From: Planctomycetaceae bacterium
Lineage (GTDB): Bacteria > Planctomycetota > Planctomycetia > Pirellulales > UBA7805
Length of the DNA stretch: 55,526 bases
Assembly: GCA_902630355.1 (NCBI GenBank)
Contig: CACOUL010000013.1
Span: 1-55,526, forward strand
Reading direction: 5' to 3'
Shown here: positions 18,151-25,612 of the stretch, in pieces
Position numbering within the stretch: position 1 is the first letter of the stretch
Layout of the letters: each line of letters opens with the position of its first letter
Position numbers and translations under genes: made by a program
The notes under the pieces: generated by a model
Databases searched by the model: none
What the model was told of the DNA's origin: nothing
Seen by the model: only the letters and a program-made list of their open reading frames with translations

Positions 18151-18164
18151 GGTTAACCCCCAGT
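18151..18164 (-). repeat. Copy 6 of ACTGGGGGTTAACC motif
   Basis: The reverse complement at 18151-18164 reads ACTGGGGGTTAACC exactly and is extended by AAG on its 5' side. It lies between divergent starts at 18054 and 18252. Confidence 0.45.
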
Positions 18165-18251
18165 CTTCCTCTTCGCGGCTTTACGTAGATAATGATAATT
18201 GCCGGTAATCGGTAATTAAGTCATCTGAGATTCATCAAACGGGGGCCAAAT

Positions 18252-19184
18252 ATGAGTAACGCAATCAAGGTGGCAGTCGTCGCTGCGGTTTTCGCAGCAG
18301 CGCATTGTTTGATAACGAACGCTGTTTTTGCCTACGGACCACGTACCTGGCAAAACGACGAAGGCAAAAAACTGGTTGCGACCTTCGTAGATCTTAAAGT
18401 CGTTGAAAAGAATGGAGAAAAGATCGAGGTGGTCTATCTCAAGAGAAAGTCAGACCAAAAACAATTTGAAGTTCCTCTAAAGACTTTAAGCAAGCCCGAT
18501 CAAGATATTGCAAGAAGATACGCAAAAGAAAATGTTCCAAAAAAACATGAGGCGAAAAACGTTTTGCCAGCTGATGATCTTTGGGTATCTGACCTGCAGA
18601 AAGCAAATCAACTCGCTTTCGTGGCAGGGCAATTGGCCAAGAATGGGCAATACAAAAAAGCAATTCAATCTGTTGATCAGGCGATGCTCGTTTTAGGGAC
18701 TGAGAGCGATCCGGCAAAAACTGGCTCTGACTATATTTTTGACCGGGTAGACTACTTTGCAGCGCTCGGCAATCATAAGCCCGCACAAGCGATCAATGCA
18801 TACGAGAGTGCCTGGGAAGCTGCTAATCGCGGTCAGTATAAGCTTGCCAAAGCAGCGTATCACAAAGCAGTCAAACTGGACCCTCACTGGTTGTGGTCAC
18901 AGAATAATCTTGCTTGGCTTTTAGCAACTTGCCCCGATCCATCCGTGAGAGACGGCAAAGAGGCCGTCAGGATTGCAAGGAAGTGCTGCAAATTATCAAA
19001 GTGGCACAATAGCTGTTTTATCAACACGTTGGCAGCCGCGTATGCCGAAGCAGGACATTTTGAGCAAGCCGTGCTTTGCGCGGAGCGTTGTCTGCTTCTG
19101 GAGAAGCGAGAGAATCATGACTCGCAGCAAACAAATACCATGTTAAAGCACTTTTATTCCAACCAAGCGTATCGACAACAATAA
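18252..19184 (+). CDS. Secreted SHD1-TPR protein
   Basis: 310 residues. Signal peptide about 1-28 (ending AVFAYG). An SHD1 domain follows (about 31-90, starting RTWQNDEGKKLVATFVDL and ending PLKTLSKPDQDIARRY). The C-terminal two thirds holds TPR-like helices (about 110-300), with the AWLLATCPDPSVRDGKEA block often seen in planctomycete TPR proteins. GGGGGCC precedes the ATG. The same two modules, in reverse order, form the core of the protein at 4392-5705. A periplasmic scaffold is likely; partners unknown. Confidence 0.75.
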   Translation: MSNAIKVAVVAAVFAAAHCLITNAVFAYGPRTWQNDEGKKLVATFVDLKVVEKNGEKIEVVYLKRKSDQKQFEVPLKTLSKPDQDIARRYAKENVPKKHEAKNVLPADDLWVSDLQKANQLAFVAGQLAKNGQYKKAIQSVDQAMLVLGTESDPAKTGSDYIFDRVDYFAALGNHKPAQAINAYESAWEAANRGQYKLAKAAYHKAVKLDPHWLWSQNNLAWLLATCPDPSVRDGKEAVRIARKCCKLSKWHNSCFINTLAAAYAEAGHFEQAVLCAERCLLLEKRENHDSQQTNTMLKHFYSNQAYRQQ

Positions 19185-19287
19185 CAGTCGATCCACGACT
19201 GTTTTTCACGCGTTCTTGCTCTGCGTTTTTGTTCACAGATATGCTGGATGCAGTCCTGCTAACACTAGGCGATCACCCCGGGGGATA

Positions 19288-19336
19288 TTTTCGCCCCGTA
19301 TGCTGGAAGGGTCAAAACACTGAGGGCAATTCTATG
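19288..19336 (+). repeat. Leader cassette copy A
   Basis: From TTTTCGCCCCGTATGCTGG to the ATG of the next gene this leader matches copies B (20534-20583) and C (22370-22419), with one A fewer after GGGTC. It ends in a ribosome site GAGGG, 7 nt before ATG. TATGCT could be a -10 element. In copy A the similarity stops at the start codon, unlike B and C. Confidence 0.75.
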
Positions 19337-19453
19337 GCGAAGAAACAATCAAAGCAGGAACCAAGAGAAGTTCCCTTAGATGAACCGAGCGACGCAAAAA
19401 TCCGGAGACTTTTAGACTACCAGATGCTAACCGAAGAAGGAGAGGCTTACTGA
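19334..19453 (+). CDS. 39-residue peptide behind leader cassette A
   Basis: A short frame of 39 residues, highly charged (many Lys, Arg, Glu), with no signal peptide. Support comes from the leader and ribosome site it shares with two clearly expressed-looking genes downstream. It contains IRRLLDYQMLTEEGEAY at its end. It could be a real small protein or the stub of a broken family member in which the leader was joined to a new or truncated body. Function unknown. Confidence 0.4.
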   Translation: MAKKQSKQEPREVPLDEPSDAKIRRLLDYQMLTEEGEAY

Positions 19454-19514
19454 AACGCAGCAAGTGGCATGGCAGACTAAATGGTGAGGAAAGAGGAAGA
19501 AGATACTGGCGATA

Positions 19515-20504
19515 ATGACTGAAGAGGGCAGAAAGATGCCAGAAGAGTTGCATAAACAGCCACAGGAAATCCTCGTTGAGGATAAAAAATCTGTCTTGAA
19601 AAATGTTTTTAGTTTTGTGGGATTTCTGTTTAGGGCAGCTTTTATTTATCTAGGGAGCATGTTCGTAGGATGGTATTTAATAAAAAATTATCTACTAGGT
19701 GAACAGCGACCGCAATTCTATTTGTCTGGGACGCGAAGCTTCATCATTTCCGCAATTATAACAAGCCTTCCCCTTCTCTTCAGTGCATTATCATTGCCCC
19801 GTTTTCGAAGATCCATTTGTTGTATTTTAGCCATTTCTTTGTGGCTAGTTACTCTCCTGCCTAAGGCCTTTCAAGAAACAGAACCATATCCTGCTACTGA
19901 AATTAATTGGCTACTGATTTCCTGTTTGTCTCTGATTAATTTGATCTTTATTGGGGCAATATGCTCCGACTCACGGTTAAACCGAATAAAAGAATCATTC
20001 CATGGCAGTTCGGCTAAAAATAAACCCGATACTAACGCTGAGAAAATAGTAGACAAACTTACTGCATTGGGTGTGAATCTCAAACTTAAAGATGAGAAAA
20101 TATATGCCGTACCAAGGTCAAAGGTTACGCCTGAAATGCTTCCTCAGATGAGAGAGCATCGTGACGAATTGGTTGCACTGTTGTTAGAGAAAGAAGACAA
20201 GGCCACGGCATTAACTAAGTACGGTTTATTCAGCCGATACCACTACATCGTCACTATGCTATTTCTTGGGATCGGCTTGGCATGGTTTTGCGAAGATGTA
20301 GTAGCTAAATTTGGCACGGCTTATTTTTATTTGTTATGCACAGGCGTATTTTTAGCCCCGGTTTTTCTTCGAATAAAAAACATCGGCTACGATAAACGGT
20401 GGTTCATTTTATTTTTTATTCCAGTGGTGTCCATTTTTGTGCTTATTGATTGTCTATTTCGACCCGAGGGTTACGCTGATCGCAAGCCTACCACATCAGG
20501 CTAA
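19515..20504 (+). CDS. Polytopic membrane protein with internal TubC_N-like segment
   Basis: 329 residues. Hydrophobic helices at about 31-57, 74-95, 99-116 and 130-150, then again at 241-262, 265-286 and 296-315. Between them lies a soluble segment (about 176-224) that reads like a TubC_N docking domain: KLTALGVNLKLKDEKIYAVP, then TPEMLPQMREHRDELVALLL. TubC_N domains dock subunits of NRPS/PKS lines and occur elsewhere as small protein-protein adaptors. A membrane-held docking site would be unusual. The assignment is by pattern only; the membrane part matches no family I know. Confidence 0.5.
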   Translation: MTEEGRKMPEELHKQPQEILVEDKKSVLKNVFSFVGFLFRAAFIYLGSMFVGWYLIKNYLLGEQRPQFYLSGTRSFIISAIITSLPLLFSALSLPRFRRSICCILAISLWLVTLLPKAFQETEPYPATEINWLLISCLSLINLIFIGAICSDSRLNRIKESFHGSSAKNKPDTNAEKIVDKLTALGVNLKLKDEKIYAVPRSKVTPEMLPQMREHRDELVALLLEKEDKATALTKYGLFSRYHYIVTMLFLGIGLAWFCEDVVAKFGTAYFYLLCTGVFLAPVFLRIKNIGYDKRWFILFFIPVVSIFVLIDCLFRPEGYADRKPTTSG

Positions 20505-20512
20505 CCCCCAGT
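20499..20512 (-). repeat. Copy 7 of ACTGGGGGTTA motif
   Basis: The reverse complement reads ACTGGGGGTTAGCC. It overlaps the stop of the TubC_N-like gene and immediately precedes leader cassette B. Confidence 0.4.
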
Positions 20513-20630
20513 GCTGTACTCTGGCACGTCCTGTTTTCGCCCCGTATGCTGGAAGGGTCAAAAACACTGAGGGCAATTCTATGAAGACGTACAGCAGACT
20601 CTCGCTGGCTTTTCTATTAGCGATTCTTGT
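20512..20630 (+). repeat. Leader cassette copy B with signal-peptide coding part
   Basis: This copy aligns with C (22348-22466) without gaps over 69 bp of leader and on into the coding sequence: both open with ATGAAGACGTACAGCAGACT and encode MKTYSRL(S/T)LAFLL. Similarity fades within the signal peptide. Confidence 0.8.
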
Positions 20631-22311
20631 CACATTGCATGCGAGTGGACAAGAGCAAGAAGACCGAGACTTTCTCTCCAAGGAGTCTGTCCAGAAATTC
20701 CTTAACCATCATCTATCGGATAAGCCACAATGGTATGGGCTCTACGCAAACGACAAAAAAACAGGGTACATGAAATGCTGGCTACGCAATCTTCCCAAAA
20801 ACGACCCTCCCGCAATCGAGTTTACCATCGACGCCCTCATACTAGGTGAAAGCGAAGGGAACGTTATCGAAAGCAAGTTTATTACAACTGAAATATTTGC
20901 TGCTCAATTCCCACACGAAGTGCTGCATATTTTGGAGAAAAACACGTCTGGCGATTTTGTTGAGATTATTGATGTGCGCCGGGTCGATGAAGGCCAAAAC
21001 TTCGACGTAAAAATTACCCAGGACGGGGAAACGCGGGGGGAATCAATAAACTTCGATTACAAGTTAACCGACAGATTCAAGCTTGATCTTTGGTGCACTA
21101 CTCCTCGTGCAGTCGGCGAAAAAATTGCGTTTAAGATTTTTGATTCATCAACACTTCAAACGAAAAATGAATCGGCACGCGTCACACAAGTCAGCGAAAA
21201 ATCTTCCGCTGGTGAGAAGGTCGGTGTGGTGAAATGTGAGGTTGTCGATGAAGACGGATTTACTTACGAAGATATTTTTCTGACAGATGGAACCGAAGTT
21301 GAGTTTGGAGTGGGCGATAATTTAACTTTTCGTCTTGAAGATGAGAACACTGCAAAATTATTTAACGACAATCTCGTTAATCCGCAGGCGGATACACCCG
21401 AACCACCGCCGCCGCCACAGATGAATATTTTATTTATTTTCGCTGTGGCGATCATTGCTCTAGTGATCATAAAGGCGTTTCTGCGCAGGACAGACTCATT
21501 CTTTGGCGGGAAGGAGCGAAAACGACTAGAGAAGTATGGAAGAAAAAGCTATCAACTGGAACGTTCTGACGAGATCAGAGACCAATGGCTCAAAGACGGG
21601 TTGTGTCCGGCATGCGGGGTGCCAGATGAGTGGGATGGCAATAATTGTGGTCGCTGTTCGCACAAGGATGGGGAAACCATCAGTCCGCCCCCCGGCGACC
21701 TCTCGGGTGACCAACACGGAATAGAGACAGAAAACCAGGGTGGTTTCCGTCGCGAAGGCAAGTTTTTGGTTGCGGCAATGTATGCACCGTTTCCCGATCG
21801 CTGCGTGAAATGCAATTTGCCAGCAGAAGATTATCGCATAAGGCGAGAGCTAATCGCTCCCGATGATTCAGTTATATTCCCGCGCTCGCCCTCGCTCATT
21901 CTTTTATTTTTTTGCTGGCCTTTGTTCATTATCTCCATAATCGCATCGGCCCTAAAGCCAACAAGAGCGTCAGCATCGATTGCATTTGGCCTTTGCCCAT
22001 CGCACAGGCGCACACGACGCAACACTATTTTAATTGGTTGGTGTACCGCCTTGGCCCTGGTGGGATCATACGCTCTCGCCCGAAATTCTGGTCAAACTAT
22101 TTTCATGTCGATCTTTCATTTCATACTCGCCGCTAGTCCGATTTTGGCGATCTACTGTTTTATCCGTTTGCGACTTCTTTCGCTCTATGTAAAATCGTTT
22201 TCGAGGGATTTTATATGGATAAGAGGCGCGGGTAAAACCTTTCTTGAGTCACTTGAAAATGGTGATACAGACGCAATAGCAAAGTCGCGCGAAGATCGTC
22301 CAAGCATCTAA
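20581..22311 (+). CDS. Exported-then-membrane protein with zinc ribbons
   Basis: 576 residues. Signal peptide about 1-23, then a beta-rich extracytoplasmic domain (about 24-265), a Pro run and a membrane span at about 280-302. The following part has Cys clusters CPAC...CGRC (about 342-357) and CVKC (about 404-407), then three or four more hydrophobic helices (about 436-460, 485-505, 512-540). The zinc ribbon after a span suggests cytosolic placement. No known family. The first 15 or so residues and the leader are copied from or to the MORN-repeat gene downstream, so the N-terminus is modular. Confidence 0.55.
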   Translation: MKTYSRLSLAFLLAILVTLHASGQEQEDRDFLSKESVQKFLNHHLSDKPQWYGLYANDKKTGYMKCWLRNLPKNDPPAIEFTIDALILGESEGNVIESKFITTEIFAAQFPHEVLHILEKNTSGDFVEIIDVRRVDEGQNFDVKITQDGETRGESINFDYKLTDRFKLDLWCTTPRAVGEKIAFKIFDSSTLQTKNESARVTQVSEKSSAGEKVGVVKCEVVDEDGFTYEDIFLTDGTEVEFGVGDNLTFRLEDENTAKLFNDNLVNPQADTPEPPPPPQMNILFIFAVAIIALVIIKAFLRRTDSFFGGKERKRLEKYGRKSYQLERSDEIRDQWLKDGLCPACGVPDEWDGNNCGRCSHKDGETISPPPGDLSGDQHGIETENQGGFRREGKFLVAAMYAPFPDRCVKCNLPAEDYRIRRELIAPDDSVIFPRSPSLILLFFCWPLFIISIIASALKPTRASASIAFGLCPSHRRTRRNTILIGWCTALALVGSYALARNSGQTIFMSIFHFILAASPILAIYCFIRLRLLSLYVKSFSRDFIWIRGAGKTFLESLENGDTDAIAKSREDRPSI

Positions 22312-22347
22312 ACTGGAGACGCCCAACCAGTAGTGGTTACCCTCTAT

Positions 22348-22466
22348 TGCTGCACTCTTCCGCGCCCTGTTCTCGCCCCGTATGCTGGAAGGGTCGTAAA
22401 CACTGAGGGCAATTCTATGAAGACGTACAGCAGACTAACTCTGGCTTTCTTACTTCTGCTTCTCGT
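22348..22466 (+). repeat. Leader cassette copy C with signal-peptide coding part
   Basis: Third copy. GTCGTAAACACTG replaces GTCAAAAACACTG of copy B; the ribosome site and ATG spacing are identical. It drives the MORN-repeat gene. Confidence 0.8.
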
Positions 22467-23010
22467 GGTGCCGCAGGTGCGTGCTGATCAACCGCCGAAG
22501 AATGGCAAGCACGTTGAGTACTATGAAAACGGCCAGAAGAAAGTAGAGGCCACGTTCGAAGATGGAGTTGGCGTTTGGACTGAGTGGTACGAAAACGGCC
22601 AGAAGATGTCGGAGTGGCATTACAACGAGGAAGGCAAGAAAAATGGCCCCTACACCCTTTGGCATGAAAACGGTCAGAAAGGACACGAGGCCTCTTACAA
22701 GGACGACAAGCCAGAGGGCCTTTGGGAAGGGTGGTACGAAAATGGGAAAAAGAAATCAGTGATCGATTGGAACGATGGCCTTATTACTACATGGTATGAA
22801 AGCGGCCAAAAGAAACTTGAGGGCCAACTAAGGAATGGAAAGAAAAATGGGCTGTGGACCAGTTGGTATAAAAATGGCGAGAAGCATGTGGAAAAAAAAT
22901 ACAAGGACGGTGAGAAATGTGACCGTTGGATCTGGTGGTATCGAAACGGCAAAAAGGCCAGGGCAAAAGTTTACAAGGACGACAAACTAATAAGCGGAGA
23001 ATGGTTCTGA
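22417..23010 (+). CDS. Secreted MORN_2 (YwqK-like) repeat protein
   Basis: 197 residues from ATG 22417. Signal peptide about 1-22 (ending VRADQ). The rest is a string of MORN_2-type repeats, each with W/Y-YENGQK followed by a Lys/Glu-rich strand, about eight units of 21-24 residues, finishing LISGEWF. Such proteins are often labelled toxin-antitoxin YwqK family antitoxin, but secretion here argues against a cytosolic antitoxin. Likely a beta-sheet surface or periplasmic protein. It shares leader and signal peptide with the gene at 20581. Confidence 0.75.
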   Translation: MKTYSRLTLAFLLLLLVVPQVRADQPPKNGKHVEYYENGQKKVEATFEDGVGVWTEWYENGQKMSEWHYNEEGKKNGPYTLWHENGQKGHEASYKDDKPEGLWEGWYENGKKKSVIDWNDGLITTWYESGQKKLEGQLRNGKKNGLWTSWYKNGEKHVEKKYKDGEKCDRWIWWYRNGKKARAKVYKDDKLISGEWF

Positions 23011-23116
23011 CGTACCTCACGCCAACTTTCGATTATTCGGTCTCGACGAGATGGATTTGGCCCTAAAAGAGCAAGACTGACGTTCGCCATTTTTTTAAAT
23101 AGCGGAAATATTAATC

Positions 23117-23677
23117 ATGTTAAAAGCGTTTCTTTTCCTAGGGGCCTGTATCGGTGCTGTTGTTTTTCATTTCTATAGTTGCACCTGGAACGTCGGCACT
23201 AGCACGCATGAGACCACGATGGCAACTTTGCCTGGACCTGGCAGCCAAAACGTTACTCTCTCGCCCAGTCACAACTTAAAATCCAGCGGAGGATGGTCGC
23301 GCAAACAAAAGGCGGTAATTTATGGGATCGTTGTTCCAATTGGATTATTGGCAATCGGCTACTTTATTTGGGCAAGTGACAATGCGAGGAACGTAAAAAA
23401 TTATTCGGCGGGTGATGCCAAGGGCCGACATGAATATATTCATCGCAAATCAAATGGATTCGCAATAACCGGATTCATTCTCGGACTTACTTCGATTTTT
23501 TTGGCGTTCATCGGAATGCTGCCCATCTTGGCCGTCGTCTTTAGTGCCATCGGCTTGTTTACCTTTAACCCTATGACACAAAAAAATCGCTGGATGGCAA
23601 TCACCGGGCTAATTCTTGGCGTCCTATACACTTTCAGTTACCTGCAAATATATGACCACATTCCAGGGATGGAGTAG
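23117..23677 (+). CDS. DUF4190-like membrane protein
   Basis: 186 residues. A short N-terminal hydrophobic segment, then a Ser/Thr-rich stretch, one span at about 68-88, and a DUF4190-like pair of helices (about 115-180) with FAITGFILGLTSIFLAF and WMAITGLILGVLYTF. The repeat of G-x-x-L-G helices resembles the tail of the GYF_2 protein at 11786. Function unknown. Confidence 0.6.
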   Translation: MLKAFLFLGACIGAVVFHFYSCTWNVGTSTHETTMATLPGPGSQNVTLSPSHNLKSSGGWSRKQKAVIYGIVVPIGLLAIGYFIWASDNARNVKNYSAGDAKGRHEYIHRKSNGFAITGFILGLTSIFLAFIGMLPILAVVFSAIGLFTFNPMTQKNRWMAITGLILGVLYTFSYLQIYDHIPGME

Positions 23678-23895
23678 AAATTTGATCTTTTCTGACGTGT
23701 GGACTATTGAACGTCACCTGCAAACGAACCCGCCCCACATCGAATACACGCCCAAAATACAGCAAACCTTCCAAGCTAGATCAAGGCTAACTGAGGCTCT
23801 CCCCCAGTCTTTCTCTCTGCTGCTGTGTGGGAGAAAATATCCTTTTTTCTCTCGAAGCGCGCGTAGGTTCCCCTACCGATATAAGGAATTTTGTC
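23678..23895. other. Intergenic stretch with motif copy 8 (23801-23811)
   Basis: Between convergent genes. CCCCCAGTCTTTC at 23801 is the complement of the AAAGACTGGGGG form. A/T-rich runs near 23895 follow the end of the GIY-YIG gene; no clear terminator hairpin is seen. Confidence 0.35.
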
Positions 23896-24780
23896 TTAAA
23901 AATTATTTTTTTTGTTGCCGCCGTACTGATATCGTGGTGGCCGTCGGCAACACATGAAATATGCCCCGATTAAATCTGTCTCTCGTTCTTTCAAATGATG
24001 TGACAAAGCATCTTTAAGCACACACCAACTCGCGCCTGTCACCGAATCGTTAAATCGCATCCTGTGCGACATCAGCCGGGATCGCAAATCTTCCGACTCA
24101 CCCAGATATACCAGCTCACTTGCGTTAAACAATCGATACACACCCGCAACACGTGGGCTTTGATCTGTGGCTAGGTCTAGCGATAACATCTTTGACCAAT
24201 CAAGCCCAAGCCAATCTGACTGGAACGGCTCGCCTACGAATGCTGCAGGTGGCAAAGAATCATACGCCGCAGAATTGGCAGTTACGCTGAGACGCTCCAT
24301 GCAACGGCCATTTTTCTTGTTGCTCGGCCGTTTCCAATGCGGATGAAACCTCCCATGATTGGCCAGAGTGCTTTCACCCGTCTCCAGTCGATAAGCATAC
24401 AGCAGCATATCTTCCACGCATTGGCGGGTGGGTTGATCTAACTCTGCTGGGGTTACCGAAACTTCATAACTTAGCCCCTCTTCGCGGCGATACGCCCACA
24501 AACACGGGGCTGCGGTATGGGGATCGTTCCAAGGCGGGGAACTTTCACTACTGTAGGTGTGCTTCGCTAAAGATCGTGTCCGTTCTCGTAGATTACGTCC
24601 CGTTTGACCGATGTAGGCGAGTTTCGCGGAGTCACAAATTCGGACGCGATATAAGCCCGGCAAAGCCGTAACGGCCTCCTTGTAATTGCGGATATCGGCA
24701 TCGAGTGGAATCCATGGGCCCCACTTAAAATCTTGCCAGAGCAAATCACAGAAATTTGGCAAAGCGAGTGGGCCCTTCAA
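23896..24780 (-). CDS. Protein with two GIY-YIG nuclease-like domains
   Basis: 294 residues. Two GIY-YIG modules: the first at about 40-110 (GLYRVR, then YIGQTGRNLRER) and the second at about 208-285 (GVYRLF, then YLGESEDLRSRL). GIY-YIG enzymes cut DNA with a Tyr/Arg/Glu/Asn set; the Tyr and Arg are visible in both modules, the Glu less certain (VEDMLL and KERETDL are candidates). Two domains in one chain could make both cuts of a duplex. The start is unclear: the frame opens with TTG at 24780 and no nearby ATG. It is the gene closest to the tRNA-Leu attachment site. Confidence 0.7.
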   Translation of the reverse strand: MKGPLALPNFCDLLWQDFKWGPWIPLDADIRNYKEAVTALPGLYRVRICDSAKLAYIGQTGRNLRERTRSLAKHTYSSESSPPWNDPHTAAPCLWAYRREEGLSYEVSVTPAELDQPTRQCVEDMLLYAYRLETGESTLANHGRFHPHWKRPSNKKNGRCMERLSVTANSAAYDSLPPAAFVGEPFQSDWLGLDWSKMLSLDLATDQSPRVAGVYRLFNASELVYLGESEDLRSRLMSHRMRFNDSVTGASWCVLKDALSHHLKERETDLIGAYFMCCRRPPRYQYGGNKKNNF

Positions 24781-24818
24781 TCACTTCATCGCCTCACAAT
24801 AGGAGTTGGGAATGCACC

Positions 24819-24837
24819 GTACACAAACGGTACACAA
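24819..24837 (+). repeat. Paired GTACACAA repeats near right end of inner element
   Basis: GTACACAA at 24819-24826 and 24830-24837, spaced 11 bp, mirror the TTGTGTAC pair at 15005-15023. They lie 60 bp inside the tRNA-Leu junction. Confidence 0.55.
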
Positions 24838-24904
24838 TTTTTCAACTCAGTTATTGCGCCACCAAAGCGCCAGTAGGTTGCGTAAATCCTTACGCTCAAG
24901 TGAG

Positions 24905-24988
24905 TGCCGAAGAGAGGACTCGAACCTCCACGGGCTAATGCCCACTAGGTCCTGAACCTAGCGCGTCTGCCAATTCCGCCACTTCGGC
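24905..24988 (-). tRNA. tRNA-Leu (anticodon CAG)
   Basis: Reading the minus strand, the acceptor stem GCCGAAG pairs with CTTCGGC, followed by discriminator A; CCA is not encoded. The anticodon stem CTAGG/CCTAG closes the loop TTCAGGA with anticodon CAG. A long variable arm (TGGGCATTAGCCCG) identifies a class II leucine tRNA, and the T arm GGAGG-TTCGAGT-CCTCT is intact. Its 3' half is repeated at 14851-14914 and 10084-10135, making this the attB-like site for the island. Confidence 0.97.
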
Positions 24989-25089
24989 CCGAAGTGAAAA
25001 AACTATTCTAAATCATCAACCCGTCGCGACAAGTGCGTCAGCACATCGGCTGAAAGTAAGCAGCGAGTGAACCGCCTAAAATCATACGC

Positions 25090-25557
25090 CTAATACGTGG
25101 GCACGCTCGGGTCGATCTCCTCGCTCCACGCCGCAATCCCGCCCGCCATGCTCTGCACCCGATCAAAACCCTGCTCGCGCAGCCACTGCGTTACCTGCAT
25201 ACTCCTGCCACCCAAATGACAGTGCACCACCACGTGCCGCCCCCGGTGCGGCTCAAGCTCGGCAACCCGCCCTTGAATCTCACTCATCGGCAACAGCGCC
25301 GCACCAGCAATCGACGCGGCTGCATGCTCCTCCGCCTCGCGGCAATCGAGCAAAAAGAAATCGGCCTGCCCATCGAGCAGTGCCTTGACCTCTCCTGGTG
25401 AAATCTCCAGCGGTAACGGTTCCGCACTCGCTCTATCTTCGCTCAATTTTTGCTCCTCCCGCACCGAATCCGGACCACAACCGCCCGCGACCAGCAAGAC
25501 CAGAGACAAAATGGCTGGCCACGAAGCGCTGGAGTGGGGATTTTTAAAATGAAACAC
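25090..25557 (-). CDS. Rhodanese-domain lipoprotein
   Basis: 155 residues from GTG 25557; the frame opens further upstream but only this start places a signal directly before the lipobox (LVAGGC). A single rhodanese domain fills about 50-150, with the active-site loop CHLGGRS (catalytic Cys, then the Arg-Ser end) and the LLDCREAEEHAAASI entry typical of the family. Rhodaneses move sulfane sulfur or bind oxyanions. Lipid anchoring puts it outside the cytoplasm. It lies 55 nt after the DUF1559 gene on the same strand. Confidence 0.8.
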   Translation of the reverse strand: MFHFKNPHSSASWPAILSLVLLVAGGCGPDSVREEQKLSEDRASAEPLPLEISPGEVKALLDGQADFFLLDCREAEEHAAASIAGAALLPMSEIQGRVAELEPHRGRHVVVHCHLGGRSMQVTQWLREQGFDRVQSMAGGIAAWSEEIDPSVPTY

Positions 25558-25612
25558 CCTCGCATCCTGACCGGAAGCGAACCGCGTGTCAACGCGCCCG
25601 AAAGGAGGCGGC

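Noticed and set aside
22417-23010. Antitoxin of a YwqK-type toxin-antitoxin pair
   Set aside because: The protein has a signal peptide and no toxin-like partner next to it; the name reflects repeat similarity only.
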